Shown here: piece by piece, positions 5,777 through 7,655 of the stretch | How positions within the stretch are numbered: position 1 is the first letter of the stretch | Layout: each line of letters starts with the position of its first letter | Notes under the pieces: model-generated | Told to the model about the DNA's origin: nothing | The model's input: the letters and a program-made list of their open reading frames with translations, nothing else | Database searches by the model: none | Assembly (NCBI GenBank): GCA_043730365.1 | Contig: JAYTKJ010000692.1 | Coordinates: forward strand, 1-7,655 | DNA from: VFZP01 sp043730365 | Lineage (GTDB): Bacteria; Acidobacteriota; Terriglobia; Bryobacterales; Bryobacteraceae | Direction: 5' to 3' | DNA: 7,655 bases | Translations under genes and position numbers: made by a program

Positions 5777-5878
5777 GGCTTCGATTTGCCTTCCACTTAT
5801 AGGAACGAAACCGTATCATAAGAAGTTCGATCGTTCTTGCGGGCTCCTGATATTCTAGCCCGCCGCGTAAGCCAACGA
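5777..5878. promoter_or_regulatory. Divergent promoter region between sigma operon and flippase-like gene
   Basis: This 102-bp gap must hold starts for both directions. On the minus strand, GAACTT (plus-strand 5823-5828) lies 17 nt upstream of TTCCTA (5800-5805). The first hexamer matches the -35 of RpoE-type ECF promoters, so autoregulation is possible, but the second part is a poor match. The minus strand also has TATGAT (5815-5820), close to a housekeeping -10, without a clear -35. On the plus strand, TATTCT at 5851-5856 is a weak -10 candidate. None is certain. Confidence 0.35.
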
Positions 5879-6931
5879 ATGGAAAGCAGACAGGTCAACT
5901 GGCGATTGTGGGCTGGCCTCGCTGCCTTGGCGGCCGCGGTCCTGGGCTGGTTTGCGTGGCGGTACGGGCAAGCCAGAGGCTTTGAGTGGGCTCTCTTCAC
6001 GGCCACATTCCGGGGTTTGGATCCGGCGTGGCTCGGCGCGGCGTGCTTCATCGCCTGGCTAACATACGTGGGCCGGGCCCTGCGCTGGCGGGTGCTGATT
6101 CGTCCGCTCAAGAGCGACCCTAGCCTCTGGAACCTGTTTACTGGCACTGCAATCGGCTTTACTGCGATTGTTCTCTTTGGACGGCCGGGCGAGATGGTGC
6201 GGCCCTACGTGATCGGCCTCAAGGAGCGGTTGTCGTTCTCCTCCCAGGTGGCTACGTGGTTGGTTGAGCGAATGTATGATCTGATGATGGCCCTCCTGAT
6301 TTTTGGAGTAGCCCTCTCACAGGTCAAAACAACGGGGGTAAAAGTAGGCCCCGGGCTGCAGTGGGTACTGTCGGTTGGGGGGTACGCGGCTACCGGTGTG
6401 GCCGTATTGTGCCTCGCGGTTTTCCTGGCCTTAAGGCAGTTTGGCGAGGCCAGCGAGAGGCGGATCAGGGATGCGGCTGAGGTTTTGCCCGTACGCTACC
6501 GCGGTTTGGTCGGACGAGTGGTCGGAGCTTTTTCGCAAGGCATCCAGTCAACGAAGGATTCCTCAGCGGTGATTGCCGCTCTGGGTTACTCGGTAGTCGA
6601 ATGGGCCCTGATCGTTCTGTGCTACGTCTGCGTCTTTCGCGCCTCCCCTGCCACCGCAACGTTTGGGTGGATGGATGTGCTTATTTTTGTTGGCTTTGTC
6701 TCCTTCGGCAGCGTCGTCCAAATTCCAGGTGTGGGCGGCGGCATGCAGATTGTCACGGTTGTCGTCCTCACTGAACTGTTTGGCATGCCGCTCGAGGTCT
6801 CCGGAGGGATGGCCATCGTCTTATGGGCTATTACATTTGTAGTAATTGTTCCGTTTGGGCTAGTTTTGGCTTTTCACGACGGCCTCAATTGGGGTAAACT
6901 ACGTCAGGTTAGACAGGAACCTGAGAACTAA
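5879..6931 (+). CDS. Flippase-like / LPG-synthase-TM family integral membrane protein
   Basis: This 350-residue protein is hydrophobic throughout, with about seven to eight membrane helices (for example 11-27, 50-64, 87-100, 130-147, 165-185, 231-253, 265-281, 291-302, 312-332). Family hallmarks are FGRPGEMVRP at 100-109, LVERMYDL at 128-135 and IPGVGGGMQ at 282-290, which correspond to the GRxGExxRP, ER-x-D and PGG-x-G motifs of UPF0104/LPG_synthase_TM (flippase-like domain) proteins. It has no C-terminal soluble aminoacyl-transferase domain, so it is not a complete MprF. Stand-alone members are thought to act in lipid or glycolipid handling, and the substrate here is unknown. ATG 5879 is preferred over an in-frame TTG at 5837, though neither has a strong ribosome site. 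nrdR follows 14 bp later. Confidence 0.85.
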   Translation: MESRQVNWRLWAGLAALAAAVLGWFAWRYGQARGFEWALFTATFRGLDPAWLGAACFIAWLTYVGRALRWRVLIRPLKSDPSLWNLFTGTAIGFTAIVLFGRPGEMVRPYVIGLKERLSFSSQVATWLVERMYDLMMALLIFGVALSQVKTTGVKVGPGLQWVLSVGGYAATGVAVLCLAVFLALRQFGEASERRIRDAAEVLPVRYRGLVGRVVGAFSQGIQSTKDSSAVIAALGYSVVEWALIVLCYVCVFRASPATATFGWMDVLIFVGFVSFGSVVQIPGVGGGMQIVTVVVLTELFGMPLEVSGGMAIVLWAITFVVIVPFGLVLAFHDGLNWGKLRQVRQEPEN

Positions 6932-6945
6932 CGCATTCTAATACA

Positions 6946-7410
6946 ATGACTTGCCCCTTCTGTACCCATCGCGAAGATAAGGTGATCGACTCGCGCGAGA
7001 GCAAAGAGGCTGACGTCGTCCGACGTCGGCGGGAATGTCTCTCCTGCGGTCGGCGCTTCACAACCTATGAGCGGATCGACGAGATCCCCTACATGGTTGT
7101 GAAGAAAGGCGGGCGGCGTGAGAAATTCGAACGTCAGAAGGTGCTGAACGGATTGCTAAAAGCGTGCGAAAAGCGCCCGATCAGCGTCACTAAGTTGGCC
7201 GAAATCGTCGATGCTGTAGAGGCCAGTCTCTCTGACAACCCGGACCGCGAAGTTACCACTACAGTAATAGGAGAAATGGTGGCTGATCGGCTACAGTCGC
7301 TAGACAAAGTGGCGTACGTCCGCTTCGCTTCGGTTTACCGCGACTTTCAGGACGTTGATGCCTTCCTCGGTGAACTCCAAGCGCTGGTCAAGCAGAAGCG
7401 CCCGGGCTAG
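6946..7410 (+). CDS. nrdR: Transcriptional repressor NrdR
   Basis: This 154-residue protein has the full NrdR layout. A zinc ribbon at the N-terminus uses Cys3, Cys6, Cys31 and Cys34 (MTCPFC and CLSCGRRFTTYER). The DNA-contact region DSRESKEADVVRRRREC lies between the Cys pairs. The ATP-cone domain at about 49-139 begins VVKKGGRREKFERQKV. Bound ATP/dATP tunes its binding to NrdR boxes before ribonucleotide reductase genes, where it represses them. No NrdR box is seen in this window, so its targets lie elsewhere. The length is normal. The ATG at 6946 is fixed by the zinc ribbon and has no visible ribosome site; it may be coupled to the membrane-protein gene 14 bp upstream or read from a leaderless transcript (TCTAAT at 6937-6942). 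Confidence 0.97.
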   Translation: MTCPFCTHREDKVIDSRESKEADVVRRRRECLSCGRRFTTYERIDEIPYMVVKKGGRREKFERQKVLNGLLKACEKRPISVTKLAEIVDAVEASLSDNPDREVTTTVIGEMVADRLQSLDKVAYVRFASVYRDFQDVDAFLGELQALVKQKRPG

Positions 7411-7472
7411 AGTGGTTTGGAAACCTTCGGTCGCCGGACAGCATCTGTAATATTGGGGACTAGGCCGCCCAT

Positions 7473-7489
7473 TATTAGTCAGACTAATA
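7473..7489. repeat. 17-bp palindrome, candidate operator or hairpin
   Basis: TATTAGTC-A-GACTAATA is a perfect inverted repeat with 8-bp arms around one base. Outside it, CCCAT (7468-7472) pairs with ATGGG (7496-7500), with GTTAGG left unpaired on the right. In RNA this gives a stem of 7 bp with a 3-nt loop and an outer stem of 5 bp. There is no following T-run, so it is not a standard terminator of nrdR. A dimeric repressor site for a gene beyond the right edge is the simplest reading. It does not match the NrdR box consensus. Confidence 0.6.
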
Positions 7490-7503
7490 GTTAGGATGGG
7501 AGA

Positions 7504-7513
7504 GTAACGTTAC
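7504..7513. repeat. 10-bp palindrome with a nearby AACGTT repeat
   Basis: GTAACGTTAC is a perfect palindrome. Its AACGTT core at 7506-7511 recurs at 7517-7522, 11 bp centre to centre, about one helix turn, which would place two factors on the same DNA face. Confidence 0.4.
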
Positions 7514-7566
7514 CAAAACGTTCCGATAACACCTTGAAAATAAGGGGAAGCAACCCGGCGGGATGA

Positions 7567-7575
7567 TGATATACT
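7567..7575 (+). promoter_or_regulatory. Possible extended -10 promoter
   Basis: TGATATACT fits TGN-TATAAT with one mismatch. No -35 is visible at 16-18 bp spacing, as expected for extended -10 promoters. It points rightward toward the window edge, and no supported start codon follows within the window. Confidence 0.3.
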
Positions 7576-7655
7576 TCTGTACCGTTAATATTTTGAGCTA
7601 AGGGCTAACGCTTACGCCAGAGTGGAATGCGGTCCCGGGCGAACCGGTTCGGGGC

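Noticed and set aside
7414..7425. GGTTTGGAAACC as an nrdR terminator
   Set aside because: The arms are only 4-5 bp, the loop is 2-4 nt and no T-run follows, so it does not qualify as an intrinsic terminator.
7471..7491. NrdR box downstream of nrdR
   Set aside because: The palindrome's TAGTC/GACTA arms do not fit the ACACTATATATAGTGT-type consensus, and no ribonucleotide reductase gene is visible.
7628..7655. ATG open to the right edge as the start of a new gene
   Set aside because: Only nine codons are visible with no recognisable N-terminus. GAGTGG just upstream is suggestive but not enough.

Overview
The window reads as a compact, GC-rich bacterial chromosome segment. The best guess for its host is an Acidobacteriota-type genome (Bryobacter/Solibacter-like). 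That guess rests on gene style only: an ECF sigma/zinc-finger anti-sigma pair leading a string of LiaI/LiaF-like membrane proteins and a long DUF4097 protein, plus NrdR and tight gene packing. No rRNA or other marker settles the taxonomy. No tRNA, rRNA, CRISPR array, insertion sequence or phage gene was seen.

Region 1 (1-205, +) is the 3' end of a DUF5615 PIN-like protein, cut by the window edge. Region 2 (about 261-2083, +) is a three-gene unit. It encodes a group 1 truncated haemoglobin, a 2Fe-2S/FAD/NAD(P)H reductase and an NsrR-type Rrf2 regulator, with gaps of only 5 and 8 bp between genes. A perfect palindrome, TTGCATA-TAG-TATGCAA, sits over the probable -10 element just before the globin gene. 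It has the spacing of an NsrR operator (TGCAT-N5-ATGCA). The unit looks like a self-regulated nitric-oxide detoxification operon in which the job of flavohaemoglobin Hmp is split between a small globin and a separate electron-delivery protein. This is the most interesting system in the window.

Region 3 (5776 down to 2091, -) is a five-gene operon: ECF sigma factor, zf-HC2 membrane anti-sigma factor, zinc-ribbon/TM2/LiaI-LiaF-like protein, small LiaI-like two-TM protein, and LiaF-like protein with a large DUF4097 beta-repeat domain. The last four genes overlap by 4, 8 and 4 nt. The same two-helix membrane module occurs in three consecutive products. The operon is probably an envelope-stress or membrane-homeostasis unit under its own sigma factor. 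It converges on nsrR with only 7 bp between stop codons and no visible terminator.

Region 4 (5777-7410, +) begins at a 102-bp divergent promoter region. It carries a flippase-like/LPG-synthase-TM integral membrane protein and then nrdR, the repressor of ribonucleotide reductase genes, 14 bp downstream. Region 5 (7411-7655) has no gene I can support. It is relatively AT-rich in its middle and holds a strong 17-bp palindrome, a second 10-bp palindrome and an extended -10-like element. It is probably the control region of a gene beyond the window.
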